The notes below the pieces were generated by a model. That model did not search any database. It worked only from the letters and a program-made list of their open reading frames with translations, and had not been told where the DNA came from. From Spirochaetales bacterium (lineage in GTDB: Bacteria > Spirochaetota > Spirochaetia > Sphaerochaetales > Sphaerochaetaceae), in assembly GCA_017614375.1 (NCBI GenBank), contig JAGABZ010000001.1, positions 1-64,000 of the forward strand: a stretch of 64,000 nt of DNA, in the 5' to 3' direction. Shown here piece after piece: positions 26,700-35,793 of the stretch; the first letter of the stretch is position 1; each line of letters starts with the position of its first letter. Made by a program: the position numbers and the translations under genes.

Positions 26700-26730
26700 T
26701 ATAATAAGATGTCGGAAAGAGGAATGTCGA
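26700..26730. promoter_or_regulatory. Overlapping divergent promoters, PBP (minus) and LysM protein (plus)
   Basis: Minus strand: TCGACA (26725-26730), 18 bases, TATTAT (26701-26706), 6 bases to ATG 26694, a leaderless arrangement. Plus strand: TATAAT at 26700-26705 overlaps the same AT block and could serve the gene at 26740, although its -35 is poor. The two -10 elements would exclude each other. Confidence 0.5.
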
Positions 26731-26739
26731 GAGTCAACC

Positions 26740-27840
26740 ATGGCAAAAAAGAACCCCAACGCAGCATATGACGATTATTCATCGATGAACGACACGGACG
26801 GACGCTCGGGATGCAAGCGGAACAAGGTCCTCGTGGCCGTCGTTGTATTCCTCGTCCTGATCATCATCGCCGTGGCGGTGCTCATCATCGTCAACCTCAT
26901 GTCCTCGGACAAACCCTCGACCGGTACCGCGCCCTCGGCCGATTCGGCTCAGACTGCCGAAAGCGGTCCCCAGATGGAGGCGCCTGTGGTTCCCCAGACC
27001 GTCCAGAGCACCGACACGGTGCCTGATTTCTCCCAGAGCACCACAGCCGCCAGCCTTTCGCAGACGAACAGACCGTCATATGACAACCAGGTGGTCTACA
27101 CGGCCTATGTGATTCAGGAGGGCGACACGCTGGAAAGCATCGCCCAGAAGTTCGGCATCACCCTCCAGACGATAATCAGCGTCAACCAGATCAAAAACCT
27201 CGCAGCCGTAATCCCCGGCACCGAGCTGTCGATTCCCGACCGCAGCGGCAGGTTGTACACGGTGGAGGAGGGCGACATGCTCAGTTCGATTACCAAGAAG
27301 TTCAACCTGAGCATGGGATGGAAGACCCTTCAGGAAATCAACGGGCTAAAGGCGGAGACGATTTTCGTAGGCCAGACCCTGTTCATCCCCGATGAGACTG
27401 CCGTCCAGTCGATTTCCTACAGCGCCGGCGGTATTGACTTCGTCTCTCCGCTTAAAGGCGGTAAGACAGTCGGATACTACAACCAGAGCGTGCAGGACCC
27501 GGTCAGCAAGAACAACATTCTGCTCGACGGCCTGCTCATCTCGGCCCCGGATGGCAGCGCTGTTACCGCAGCGGCCGCCGGAACCGTCATGGACGTGGCC
27601 TACAGCACCGGTCAGATGGCCGGATTCTTCGTTAGAATCTCCCACGACGGCGGCTACAGTTCCTACTACTGCTTCCTCGACCAGGATTCCATTTCCGTCA
27701 ACGTCAGCGACAAGGTTGACGCCGGCGCGGTCCTGGGTAAAATCAGTGCCTCGGCATCTCCGTTCGGCACAGCCTGTCTGCTGTTCAAGATAGAGCAGAG
27801 CGGCATTATGCTCGACCCCAACCAGTGGTTCGACAACTGA
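26740..27840 (+). CDS. Membrane-anchored LysM protein with a degenerate LytM/M23 domain
   Basis: A 366-residue protein: cytoplasmic N terminus, membrane segment near 30-52, low-complexity linker, two LysM repeats (YVIQEGDTLESIAQKFGI and YTVEEGDMLSSITKKFNL), and an M23-like beta domain from about 225. The zinc ligands are gone: no HxxxD before the GTV turn, YYCFLDQ where H is expected, and CLLFKIE instead of HLHFE. It therefore cannot be an endopeptidase. By analogy with EnvC/NlpD it may activate an amidase at division. Confidence 0.8.
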   Translation: MAKKNPNAAYDDYSSMNDTDGRSGCKRNKVLVAVVVFLVLIIIAVAVLIIVNLMSSDKPSTGTAPSADSAQTAESGPQMEAPVVPQTVQSTDTVPDFSQSTTAASLSQTNRPSYDNQVVYTAYVIQEGDTLESIAQKFGITLQTIISVNQIKNLAAVIPGTELSIPDRSGRLYTVEEGDMLSSITKKFNLSMGWKTLQEINGLKAETIFVGQTLFIPDETAVQSISYSAGGIDFVSPLKGGKTVGYYNQSVQDPVSKNNILLDGLLISAPDGSAVTAAAAGTVMDVAYSTGQMAGFFVRISHDGGYSSYYCFLDQDSISVNVSDKVDAGAVLGKISASASPFGTACLLFKIEQSGIMLDPNQWFDN

Positions 27841-27852
27841 ATCTGAACTGAA

Positions 27853-30639
27853 ATGAGTTTATTGACCAAATTATTCGGAACAAAGAATGACCGTGACCTG
27901 AAGGCGTTGCGGCCCCTGCTTGAGAGCGTCAATGCCCTGGATTCACAGGCCCGGGCCCTGGCCGACGCCGATTTCCCCGCTGAGACTGCAAAGCTCAGGG
28001 AAAGGGTTGCCCGGGGCGAGAGCCTGGACAGCCTGATGCCGTGGTCCTTTGCCCTGGCCCGCGAAGCGGCTTTCAGAGCCATTGGCGAGCGTCCGTACGA
28101 TGTCCAGGTGATGGGCGCCATCGTCCTGCACCAGGGAAAAATCCTCGAGATGAAAACCGGTGAGGGAAAGACCCTTACCGAGACGATGAGCGCCTATCTG
28201 AACGCTCTGGAGGGCCGGGGAGTCCATATCGTCACCGTCAACGACTATCTGGCCCAGAGAGACTGTGAGTGGATGGGCAGGATATTCCGTTTCCTCGGGC
28301 TGACTGTGGGTGTGATTCTTTCATCTATGGACAACGAGGCCCGAAGAGTAGCCTATCAATGCGACATAACCTACGGGACGAACAACGAGCTGGGTTTCGA
28401 CTATCTGCGCGACAACATGAAGTACAGGCCCGAGGAAAAACTTCAGGTCGGTCATCACTACTGCATAATCGACGAAATCGACTCGATCCTGATCGATGAG
28501 GCCCGGACCCCTCTGATTATCAGCGGAATGGGGGAGGATGATTCGCAGAAGGCCAAGAACGCCGAGCGGATCAGCGGTTTTTTCACCGAGTGTCCCAAAG
28601 ACCCCGAGACGGGCGAATACCCGGAGCAGTCGATCATCCAGCGCTTTGACCGGACGGCTCCCGTCGTCGAGGAGGGCGATTACCGGCTGGACGAGAAGTC
28701 AAAGAGGGTTACGTTCACCAGGCGTGGTATGGAGAGGATGGAGGAGCTTCTTCTGAAGCACAACATCATCCGCGGCTCAATCTATGATGACGAGAACTTC
28801 GACTATGTCCACTATGTCACCCAGGCCCTGACGGCCCGGCTCTGCTTCAAGCGTGATGTCGATTATATCGTGCAGGACAACAAGATAAAGATTGTTGACG
28901 AGTTCACCGGCCGTGTGCTCGAGGGCAGGCGATTCAACAACGGGCTGCACCAGGCCATCGAGGCCAAGGAACACATCCGGGTCTTCGGCGTCAACAAGAC
29001 CATAGCCACCATAACCCTTCAGAACTTCTTCAGGATGTACGACAAGATTTCCGGAATGACGGGAACCGCCGACACGGAGGCCGCCGAATTCCAGAGCATC
29101 TACGGCCTGGATGTGGTTGTGATTCCGACAAACGTACCGGTAATCAGGCAGGACCTGGATGATCTGGTCTTTTTGAACGAGCCGTACAAGTTCGCCGCAA
29201 TCTGCCGTGACATCGAACAGACCCATCAGACAGGTCAGCCGATTCTGGTCGGCACCGTCTCGATTGAGAAATCCGAACTGTTGTCCAGATACCTGACCAA
29301 GATGGGCATCAAGCACAACGTGCTCAACGCCAAGAACCACGCCCGCGAGGCGCTGATCATCGAGGACGCCGGAACAAAGGGGGCTGTGACCATAGCCACG
29401 AACATGGCCGGCCGCGGAACCGACATCAAACTCGGCGGTTCGCTTGAGGCCATGGCCCGCCGCGCGGTGGGTTCCGAGGCGGATGAGGCGGTGCTGCGTG
29501 AGGCGATGGAGCGTCTCAGACCGGAGTGGGAGGCCAGATGCGCCGAAGTCCGCAGCCTGGGCGGTCTGTATGTCCTGGGCACGGAAAGACATGAGTCGCG
29601 GCGTATCGACAACCAGCTCCGCGGCCGGAGCGGGCGTCAGGGCGATCCGGGAAAGTCCCGCTTCTATGTCAGTTTCGACGACAATCTGATGCGTCTGTTC
29701 GCCAAGGACAACGTCAAGAGCATCCTAGGCAGGATCGGCATGGGCTCAGGTGAGCCCATTGAGCACTCGATGGTCTCCAGGGTCATCGAAAACGCCCAGA
29801 AAAAGGTCGAGGAGCGCAACTTCGAAATCAGAAAGCACCTGCTGGAATACGATAATGTCCTGAACGAGCAGAGGGAGTTCATCTACTCCCAGAGGGACGC
29901 GATCCTCAGCGACACCGACATCCTGGGCAGGCTCTGCAACGCGGTGGACGACATCCTGTCCTCGGTCTTCGACTCCTGTGAGAAACTTCAGGGCCAGCCC
30001 TTGATCGAGGCCGTCTATGAGCAGATCAAGGACAGTCTGCAACTGATGCTGCAGTTCAAGGAAGAGGACGGTAAGCTGTCTGCCCAGGAGCTCAAGGAAA
30101 AGATCGCGTCACAGTTCAAGAAGAACCTCAGGGAGAAGTCCGAGGCCATAGACGCCCTGGGCGAGGTGCCTTTCAATACGATAGCCCGTCAGGTATACCT
30201 GATGGAGATCGACAGGCGCTGGCAGGACCATCTGGACGCGCTGACCGAGCTTATGGATTCGGTGCGTCTCAGGTCCTATGCCCAAAAGAACCCGCTTCTG
30301 GAGTACAAACTCGAGGGTTTCAACATCTTTGATGAGATGCTTTACAACATCCGCTGCTCGGTGCTGAAAAGGATGCTGGTGGCCAGAATCGCCATGCGTG
30401 CCCCCCGGACACCGCAGGCCGGCTCTCTGACTCAGTCCCACGCTCAGTTGGGCCAGTTCGGTTCGGTTCAGAGAGAGGAGGGCGGAGTCGGTCAGGGCTT
30501 GCCCAGACAGCAGAGGCCGGTGGTCGAGAGCAGGGCTCCGGTGACCGTGGTGCGTACGGCTCCGAAGATCGGCAGAAATGACCCGTGTCCGTGCGGGAGC
30601 GGCAAGAAGTACAAGAACTGCTGCGGGAGAAACGTCTGA
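27853..30639 (+). CDS. secA: Preprotein translocase ATPase SecA
   Basis: A 928-residue motor of the Sec pathway. Walker A is [12 protein letters not shown], the DEAD-like box is [17 protein letters not shown], and helicase motifs in the second lobe include [14 protein letters not shown] and [12 protein letters not shown]. The C terminus [17 protein letters not shown] binds zinc and SecB-like partners. The linker before it contains a variant of the 22-bp motif. No clear ribosome site precedes the ATG. murG starts at the base after the stop. Confidence 0.97.
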   Translation: MSLLTKLFGTKNDRDLKALRPLLESVNALDSQARALADADFPAETAKLRERVARGESLDSLMPWSFALAREAAFRAIGERPYDVQVMGAIVLHQGKILEMKTGEGKTLTETMSAYLNALEGRGVHIVTVNDYLAQRDCEWMGRIFRFLGLTVGVILSSMDNEARRVAYQCDITYGTNNELGFDYLRDNMKYRPEEKLQVGHHYCIIDEIDSILIDEARTPLIISGMGEDDSQKAKNAERISGFFTECPKDPETGEYPEQSIIQRFDRTAPVVEEGDYRLDEKSKRVTFTRRGMERMEELLLKHNIIRGSIYDDENFDYVHYVTQALTARLCFKRDVDYIVQDNKIKIVDEFTGRVLEGRRFNNGLHQAIEAKEHIRVFGVNKTIATITLQNFFRMYDKISGMTGTADTEAAEFQSIYGLDVVVIPTNVPVIRQDLDDLVFLNEPYKFAAICRDIEQTHQTGQPILVGTVSIEKSELLSRYLTKMGIKHNVLNAKNHAREALIIEDAGTKGAVTIATNMAGRGTDIKLGGSLEAMARRAVGSEADEAVLREAMERLRPEWEARCAEVRSLGGLYVLGTERHESRRIDNQLRGRSGRQGDPGKSRFYVSFDDNLMRLFAKDNVKSILGRIGMGSGEPIEHSMVSRVIENAQKKVEERNFEIRKHLLEYDNVLNEQREFIYSQRDAILSDTDILGRLCNAVDDILSSVFDSCEKLQGQPLIEAVYEQIKDSLQLMLQFKEEDGKLSAQELKEKIASQFKKNLREKSEAIDALGEVPFNTIARQVYLMEIDRRWQDHLDALTELMDSVRLRSYAQKNPLLEYKLEGFNIFDEMLYNIRCSVLKRMLVARIAMRAPRTPQAGSLTQSHAQLGQFGSVQREEGGVGQGLPRQQRPVVESRAPVTVVRTAPKIGRNDPCPCGSGKKYKNCCGRNV
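30484..30505 (+). repeat. Variant copy of the 22-bp motif, in the SecA C-terminal linker
   Basis: Matches 18 of 22 bases of the consensus, with core GGTCAGGGCTTGCCC. It is codon phase 0 and read as GVGQGLPR. Confidence 0.55.
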
Positions 30640-31689
30640 GTGAAGACGGTCGCAATCACAGGCGGGGGGACTTTGGGCCATATCGTCCCGGCCCTTGCTG
30701 TGGCGGCGGTCCTTCAGAAGCAGGGGCACAAGGTCTTTTGGATCGGAAGCAAAAAGGCGGATGAGAGGGCTTTTGTTGAGGCCCGCGGTATTGAGTTCTT
30801 TTCGATAAGTACTGGTAAATTCAGAAGATATTTTTCCATTCGGAATCTGGCGACTCCGTTTGCGGTCCTTGCCGGGTATTTCCAGGCCAGGGGGATTCTC
30901 AGGCGCATGAGGCCGGACGCGCTCTTTTCAAAGGGAGGCTTTGTCAGCGTTCCGCCTGCTCTGGCCGCCGCCGGTCTGGGGATTCCGGTCGTGACCCATG
31001 AGTCGGACGCCTCGTGCGGGCTGGCCACCAGAATCATTGCCCGGCGGGCCGATGTGGTCTGTCTGGGGCAGGAGCAGGCGCGGATAAAAACCGGCGCCAG
31101 AGTCGTCTTTACGGGAAACCCGATCCGCGCGGACCTGAATGAGGGTGACGGGGAGTCTTTCCGCCGGAAACTGGGCATCGGCGCGGATATGCCGGTGGTG
31201 CTGGTACTCGGAGGCAGCCAGGGGGCCAGGAGACTGAGCGATACTGTTGTTCAGGGGGCTTCACAGCTGACGGGGCGCTGCAGAATCGTGCTTCAGACCG
31301 GAAAGGGCAAACTCTATGATACTGTGCCGGAAGGGGTTATTCAGTTCGAGAGTTTTGATGCCGACTATGCCGATGCCCTGGCGGCGGCCGATGTGGTTGT
31401 CAGCAGGGCAGGGGCCGGGGCGGTGGCTGAACTCCAGGCGGCGGGAAAACCGGCGGTGCTGGTGCCTCTGGGGACCGATGCCTCCAGGGGGGACCAGATC
31501 CGCAACGCTGAACTGGCCGGGCAAAGGGGCACGGCGGTGGTCGCCGGATACGACGATGTGATTGAAAAAACGGCCGCTTTGGTCTATAATGATGTGTTGA
31601 GAAAGAAGTTCTCCGACTCCTGCGCCCGGGCCTGTATCAAAGACGGCGCGCAGGCAATAGCGGAGGTGGTCCTGGAGGTCTGCAAATGA
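30640..31689 (+). CDS. murG: UDP-GlcNAc:lipid I GlcNAc transferase MurG
   Basis: A 349-residue GT28 enzyme that converts lipid I to lipid II at the inner face of the membrane. Motifs: TGGGTLGHIVPAL, SKGGFVSVPPALAAAGLGIPVVTHESD and LVLGGSQGARRLSD, with SRAGAGAVAELQAAGKPAVLVPL in the donor site. The start codon is GTG directly after the secA stop. It overlaps the CvpA gene by 4 bp. It is separated from the main wall cluster. Confidence 0.94.
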   Translation: MKTVAITGGGTLGHIVPALAVAAVLQKQGHKVFWIGSKKADERAFVEARGIEFFSISTGKFRRYFSIRNLATPFAVLAGYFQARGILRRMRPDALFSKGGFVSVPPALAAAGLGIPVVTHESDASCGLATRIIARRADVVCLGQEQARIKTGARVVFTGNPIRADLNEGDGESFRRKLGIGADMPVVLVLGGSQGARRLSDTVVQGASQLTGRCRIVLQTGKGKLYDTVPEGVIQFESFDADYADALAAADVVVSRAGAGAVAELQAAGKPAVLVPLGTDASRGDQIRNAELAGQRGTAVVAGYDDVIEKTAALVYNDVLRKKFSDSCARACIKDGAQAIAEVVLEVCK

Positions 31690-32165
31690 CTTTTACTGTT
31701 GTCGACTGGGTTCTTGTGGGCATCGCTGCCATAGGCGGTATCGCGGCGGCGTTCAACGGCTTTTTCAACGAGATTGCCCGCAAACTCGGTGTCATCGTCG
31801 GAATCTATCTGGGACTTCTGTTCTGCTCACCCGTTACGGGGCTGCTGGTTGACGGGACGGGAATCAAATCCCGGCTTCTGGCCGTATTCATCTCGTATTT
31901 CGGGGTTTTCCTCATTGCCTACCTGCTGATAAGCTTCCTCGGGAATGTGCTCTCCAAACTCTTTGATGTATTGAAGATAGGTTTTATCGACAATCTGCTG
32001 GGCTTTTTCCTGGGCATCGTCGAGACCGTTCTGGTCCTCTCGTTTTTCTGGATGCTCATCTCTGCCCAGCCGGCCCTGAGCGCGGAGTTTTTCAATGACA
32101 GTTGGATCATCGAAAACATACTGGTTCCTGTGGGCGCGGTAGGAAAGGGAGTGTTCGGTGCTTGA
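31686..32165 (+). CDS. CvpA family membrane protein
   Basis: A 159-residue protein with four hydrophobic segments and the CvpA pattern VVDWVLVGIAAIGGIAAAFNGFFNEIARKLG near the N terminus and IDNLLGFFLGIVETVLVLS later. CvpA proteins affect colicin export and cell envelope stability in enterobacteria; the general role is uncertain. It overlaps murG by 4 bp and the next gene by 8 bp. Confidence 0.82.
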   Translation: MTFTVVDWVLVGIAAIGGIAAAFNGFFNEIARKLGVIVGIYLGLLFCSPVTGLLVDGTGIKSRLLAVFISYFGVFLIAYLLISFLGNVLSKLFDVLKIGFIDNLLGFFLGIVETVLVLSFFWMLISAQPALSAEFFNDSWIIENILVPVGAVGKGVFGA

Positions 32166-33243
32166 TAGGTTCAAGCTTTTACAGCCTGCCGTATCAGACC
32201 TCATTTCAAACCAGATTGCTTCGGACACCCTGCCTGAGGCGATGCTTTTCTGCGGCCCGGCTTATTCCGGGAAGCTTCTCTGCGCGTTTGAGATTGCCAA
32301 ACAGCTGGGCAGCGTGAAGGGCGGAAACTTCGTCCTTTGCACTCCGAGGGACTTCACTCCGTACCTTTCATTTGTACTCGAGCGTTTTTCCAAAAGCCCG
32401 TCCGTCACCAGCCGGGAGCTGCTTGTCGATGCCTTTGACTGCTATCTGGGGCGTTTCCACAGCACTCTGACGGCGGATGACAAGGCGGACGAGAAGTTCG
32501 AGCGCATCGGGGATCTTATCCAGCATCTTTCGACAGTGGGAACGGTTGAGGACGCCGCGGCCCTTTGCCGGACGCTGAGCGCCGACTACGCTGCGATTCT
32601 CAAGGCGGGCAGCCGGCGTCCGGACTCGCTGTCCATCGCCCAGGTGCGCTCGCTTCGAAACTGGCTCTATCTGACCAACACCGACCGCCAGCGGAAGGTG
32701 GTCGTCATCGACGCCATCGACGAGGCCAACGACGCTGTCAAGAACAGCCTGCTCAAGATGCTCGAGGAGCCTCCGCAGAGAGCTCTGTTCATCCTGATTT
32801 CAAAACATCCGCAGCGGGTGATGGCCACCATCCTCTCGCGCACCCGCCGTTGTTACTTCCCCCCGGTGCCTGCAAAGCATGTAAGGGCGTTTGCCTCCTA
32901 TATCGGAATCAACCTGCCTGAGGACGGCGAATATGGGCCGGATGAGCTCATCGAGGGCGGGGACGGTCAGGACTTGCCCGTAAAGGGTTTCTTTGACGAG
33001 GGATACGACCTGATGCCGCTGATCAAGGCTTCGGACGACCCGGTGCAGCTCAGGGTGCTGTTCAGGGCTCTGACCGCGGAGGTCCGGCGCCTGGGCAACG
33101 AGGGCAGAATCGGTGAGAACCGGTGCGCGCAGTGGATCGGCAGAATCAACGAAGCGGCCAACCGGTGCGAGGTTTACAACCAGAACCCGAGACTGGCAAT
33201 CCAGGGGCTGTTCTTCAGCATAGGCGGGGGCAGGCAGGGATGA
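32158..33243 (+). CDS. DNA polymerase III clamp-loader subunit (delta'/DnaX-like)
   Basis: A 361-residue AAA+-like protein. It has ALFCGPAYSGKLL-type P-loop text (LFCGPAYSGKLLCA, Thr replaced), RKVVVIDAIDEANDAVKNSLLKMLEEPP and FILISKHPQRVMATILSRTRR, the sensor-1/SRC region of clamp loaders. The altered P-loop and absence of a zinc module suggest delta' rather than gamma/tau. The start is GTG 32158. An exact 22-bp motif lies at about residue 268, outside conserved text. It overlaps the histidine kinase gene by 4 bp. Confidence 0.8.
   Translation: MLDRFKLLQPAVSDLISNQIASDTLPEAMLFCGPAYSGKLLCAFEIAKQLGSVKGGNFVLCTPRDFTPYLSFVLERFSKSPSVTSRELLVDAFDCYLGRFHSTLTADDKADEKFERIGDLIQHLSTVGTVEDAAALCRTLSADYAAILKAGSRRPDSLSIAQVRSLRNWLYLTNTDRQRKVVVIDAIDEANDAVKNSLLKMLEEPPQRALFILISKHPQRVMATILSRTRRCYFPPVPAKHVRAFASYIGINLPEDGEYGPDELIEGGDGQDLPVKGFFDEGYDLMPLIKASDDPVQLRVLFRALTAEVRRLGNEGRIGENRCAQWIGRINEAANRCEVYNQNPRLAIQGLFFSIGGGRQG
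32959..32980 (+). repeat. Exact copy of the dispersed 22-bp motif, inside the clamp-loader gene
   Basis: GGGGAC followed by GGTCAGGACTTGCCCG. Codon phase 0, read as GDGQDLPV. Confidence 0.8.
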
Positions 33244-34472
33244 ACAGTTTTCTTCAGAAGGTAAGTGACAAGCTGGAGCGGATGAGTCCGGCTCAGATCA
33301 AGAAGCTTTTCGGCGACATGACCGAGTCGGTCGAGCTCCGTGACACTGTTCTTGATACGCTTGATGAGGGGCTGATTCTTCTGGATCGGCAGTGGCGGAT
33401 TGTCTACATGAACCGCGCTGTGGGTTCGCTCGTCGGACTGAATTACCGTAACAACTGGCTGGGACGAAAGATAGATTCACAGCTGGTGGACAGCGACATA
33501 ACGGATTTCCTTTATTCGGTGCTGCGCACTCCTGCCGGACGCGACGAGGGCACAAAGGAGTTCAACTACAGCAAGGGTGACGGTGTCAAAATCATCCGGG
33601 TGACGGTGGCCAAAGGCTTTACCATGTTCAAAGGAAAGGCCTGCGACCTGGTCCGCATCAGCGACATAACAAAGGAGCGGCTGGAGGAGAACAGGTTGCG
33701 CCGGAGCGAGAGCCTGGCCCAGATGACAACGATGGCCGCCGGGGTTGCCCATGAAATCAAGAACCCTCTCGGCTCGATAAGCATCTATCTGCAGCTTCTG
33801 CGCCGCGAATTCCAGAAGAAAAAGGCACTGACCGGGGAACAGGCGGAGAAGTACCTCGGGGTCATAGGGGAGGAGATCGAGCGGCTGAATTCGATTGTCG
33901 TCGATTTTCTGTTCGCCGTGCGGCCGCTGAACGCCGACATGCGCAAGGAGGACGTCAACGCCCTGGTCAAAGAGACTGCCTGCTTTGCGGAGCCAGAGAC
34001 CAAACAGGCAGGCATCAGGCTTGAACTGAAGTTGGACAAGGGCCTGCCGCCGCTGAATCTGGACCGTTCTCTGTTCAGACAGGCGGCTCTGAACCTGATC
34101 AAAAACTCCGTCCAGGCCATCTCAAGCGCCGCTGAAAACGACGGACGTCAGGGAGTGATCGGCATCGAGACGAGGTTGAGAAACGACTGGGTCGACGTGG
34201 TATTCACCGACAACGGATGCGGAATCCCGGAGGAAAGCCTTTCTAAGGTGTTCGAGCCTTACTATACTACAAAGGAAACAGGTACCGGTCTGGGGCTGAC
34301 GATTCTGTTCAAGATCATCAAGGAGCACCGGGGGGACCTGAATGTGATGTCCAAGGTGGGCGAGGGGACGAGTTTCGTCCTGTCATTCCCTGTTCCCGCG
34401 GACGAGAGAATGAAAATCGGTTACAAGGGGCCTTCGGAGGGTGCCTATGAAGCGGACGATACTGATAGCTGA
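33240..34472 (+). CDS. NtrB/AtoS-like sensor histidine kinase
   Basis: A 410-residue soluble kinase with no membrane segment. Residues 35-140 form a PAS domain (LDTLDEGLILLDRQWRIVYMNRAVG). The HisKA box is AAGVAHEIKNPLGS with His171. The ATPase part has N box NLIKNSVQAIS, DNGCGIPEE and GTGLGLTI. It should phosphorylate the NtrC-type regulator next to it, whose gene it overlaps by 26 bp. The start ATG 33240 overlaps the stop of the previous gene. The signal is unknown; a cytosolic ligand is likely. Confidence 0.9.
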   Translation: MNSFLQKVSDKLERMSPAQIKKLFGDMTESVELRDTVLDTLDEGLILLDRQWRIVYMNRAVGSLVGLNYRNNWLGRKIDSQLVDSDITDFLYSVLRTPAGRDEGTKEFNYSKGDGVKIIRVTVAKGFTMFKGKACDLVRISDITKERLEENRLRRSESLAQMTTMAAGVAHEIKNPLGSISIYLQLLRREFQKKKALTGEQAEKYLGVIGEEIERLNSIVVDFLFAVRPLNADMRKEDVNALVKETACFAEPETKQAGIRLELKLDKGLPPLNLDRSLFRQAALNLIKNSVQAISSAAENDGRQGVIGIETRLRNDWVDVVFTDNGCGIPEESLSKVFEPYYTTKETGTGLGLTILFKIIKEHRGDLNVMSKVGEGTSFVLSFPVPADERMKIGYKGPSEGAYEADDTDS

Positions 34473-35793
34473 CGACGAGCGTAACATCCGGGAGGGACTT
34501 GCCCTGGCGCTGGAGGACTACAACTGCATTCTCGCCGCCGACGGGAAAGAGGCCTGGACCAAGGTGAACGAGAACCACGTGGATCTCGTCATAACCGACC
34601 TCAGGATGCCCGGTCTGTCCGGTGACGAGCTTTTAAAGAAGATCAACAGCACCTATCCGACCATCCCCGTCGTGGTGCTGACCGGTCACGGGACGGTGGA
34701 GTCTGCTGTTGAGTCCATGCGCAACGGCGCCGTGGATTTCCTTACCAAGCCTGTAAATATAGACCATCTGAACCTGCTGGTGAAGCGGACTTTCGACAAT
34801 CTGGAACTGATTGAGCGCAACAGTGCCCTTACAAGGGAACTTGAGCAGATCAAGGGCCGGCAGACGGATACTGGAATCATCGGAAACAGCGCCCCTGTGC
34901 GACGGATGATGGATATCATCAGGCAGGTCGCCCCGAGCGACACATCGGTCCTGATTACCGGCGAAAGCGGCACGGGCAAGGAACTGGTCGCCGATGCCCT
35001 GCACAACCTCTCATCCCGCAGCAACGGACCGCTTGTCAAGGTCAACTGCAGCGCCCTGGCGGAGACTCTGCTTGAAAGCGAGCTTTTCGGACATGAAAAA
35101 GGGGCCTTCACCGGCGCCATCTCACAGAAAAAAGGCCGCTTCGAACTGGCCGACGGGGGGACTATCTTTCTCGATGAAATCGGGGAGGTCAGCCCGGCGG
35201 TGCAGGTGAAGATTCTCCGGGTGCTTCAGGAAAAGCAGTTCGAGCGGGTCGGGGGTGAAAAGACCCTCAACGTCGATGTCCGCATCATAGCCGCGACGAA
35301 CCGCAATCTGGAGGAGGAAATCAGGCTGGGCCGTTTCCGCGAGGATCTGTACTACCGCCTGAACGTAGTTTCAATCAAGGTTCCGCCGCTTCGCGAGCGC
35401 AAGGACGATATCCTGCTGCTCTCGACTGAATTCCTCAAGCGCTTCAGTGAGCGCAACGGCAGGGAGATTGAGGGCTTTTCCGCCCGGGCGAAATCACTTC
35501 TGTACAAATACGACTGGCCGGGCAATATCCGGGAACTTCAGAACTGCGTGGAAAGCGCCGTGGTCATGTCCCGCGGCAGTGTTATTGATGTCGCAGACCT
35601 GCCTCCCAGAATCCGCGGAACGGCTGAAGGGGAGAGCTTCATAATGGTTCCCGTCGGTTCCACCCTGTCCCAGGCCGAGAGGATTGTCATCGAGTCCACC
35701 CTGGCCGGAAACAGGGGAAACAAAACCAAGGCTGCCGAAATCCTGGGAATCGGACGAAAGACCCTGCTTAGGAAACTCAGCGAGAATGAGTGA
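34447..35793 (+). CDS. NtrC-family sigma-54 activator
   Basis: A 448-residue response regulator: receiver domain with phosphoacceptor Asp51 (LVITDLRMPG), central AAA+ domain with GESGTGKE, the sigma-54 contact loop GAFTGA and FLDEIGE, and a C-terminal Fis-type helix-turn-helix (NKTKAAEILGIGRKTLLRKL). It must work with RpoN. ATG 34447 is chosen because GGAGG ends 6 bases before it. A consensus -24/-12 promoter at 39188 in this window is a candidate target. Confidence 0.93.
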   Translation: MKRTILIADDERNIREGLALALEDYNCILAADGKEAWTKVNENHVDLVITDLRMPGLSGDELLKKINSTYPTIPVVVLTGHGTVESAVESMRNGAVDFLTKPVNIDHLNLLVKRTFDNLELIERNSALTRELEQIKGRQTDTGIIGNSAPVRRMMDIIRQVAPSDTSVLITGESGTGKELVADALHNLSSRSNGPLVKVNCSALAETLLESELFGHEKGAFTGAISQKKGRFELADGGTIFLDEIGEVSPAVQVKILRVLQEKQFERVGGEKTLNVDVRIIAATNRNLEEEIRLGRFREDLYYRLNVVSIKVPPLRERKDDILLLSTEFLKRFSERNGREIEGFSARAKSLLYKYDWPGNIRELQNCVESAVVMSRGSVIDVADLPPRIRGTAEGESFIMVPVGSTLSQAERIVIESTLAGNRGNKTKAAEILGIGRKTLLRKLSENE

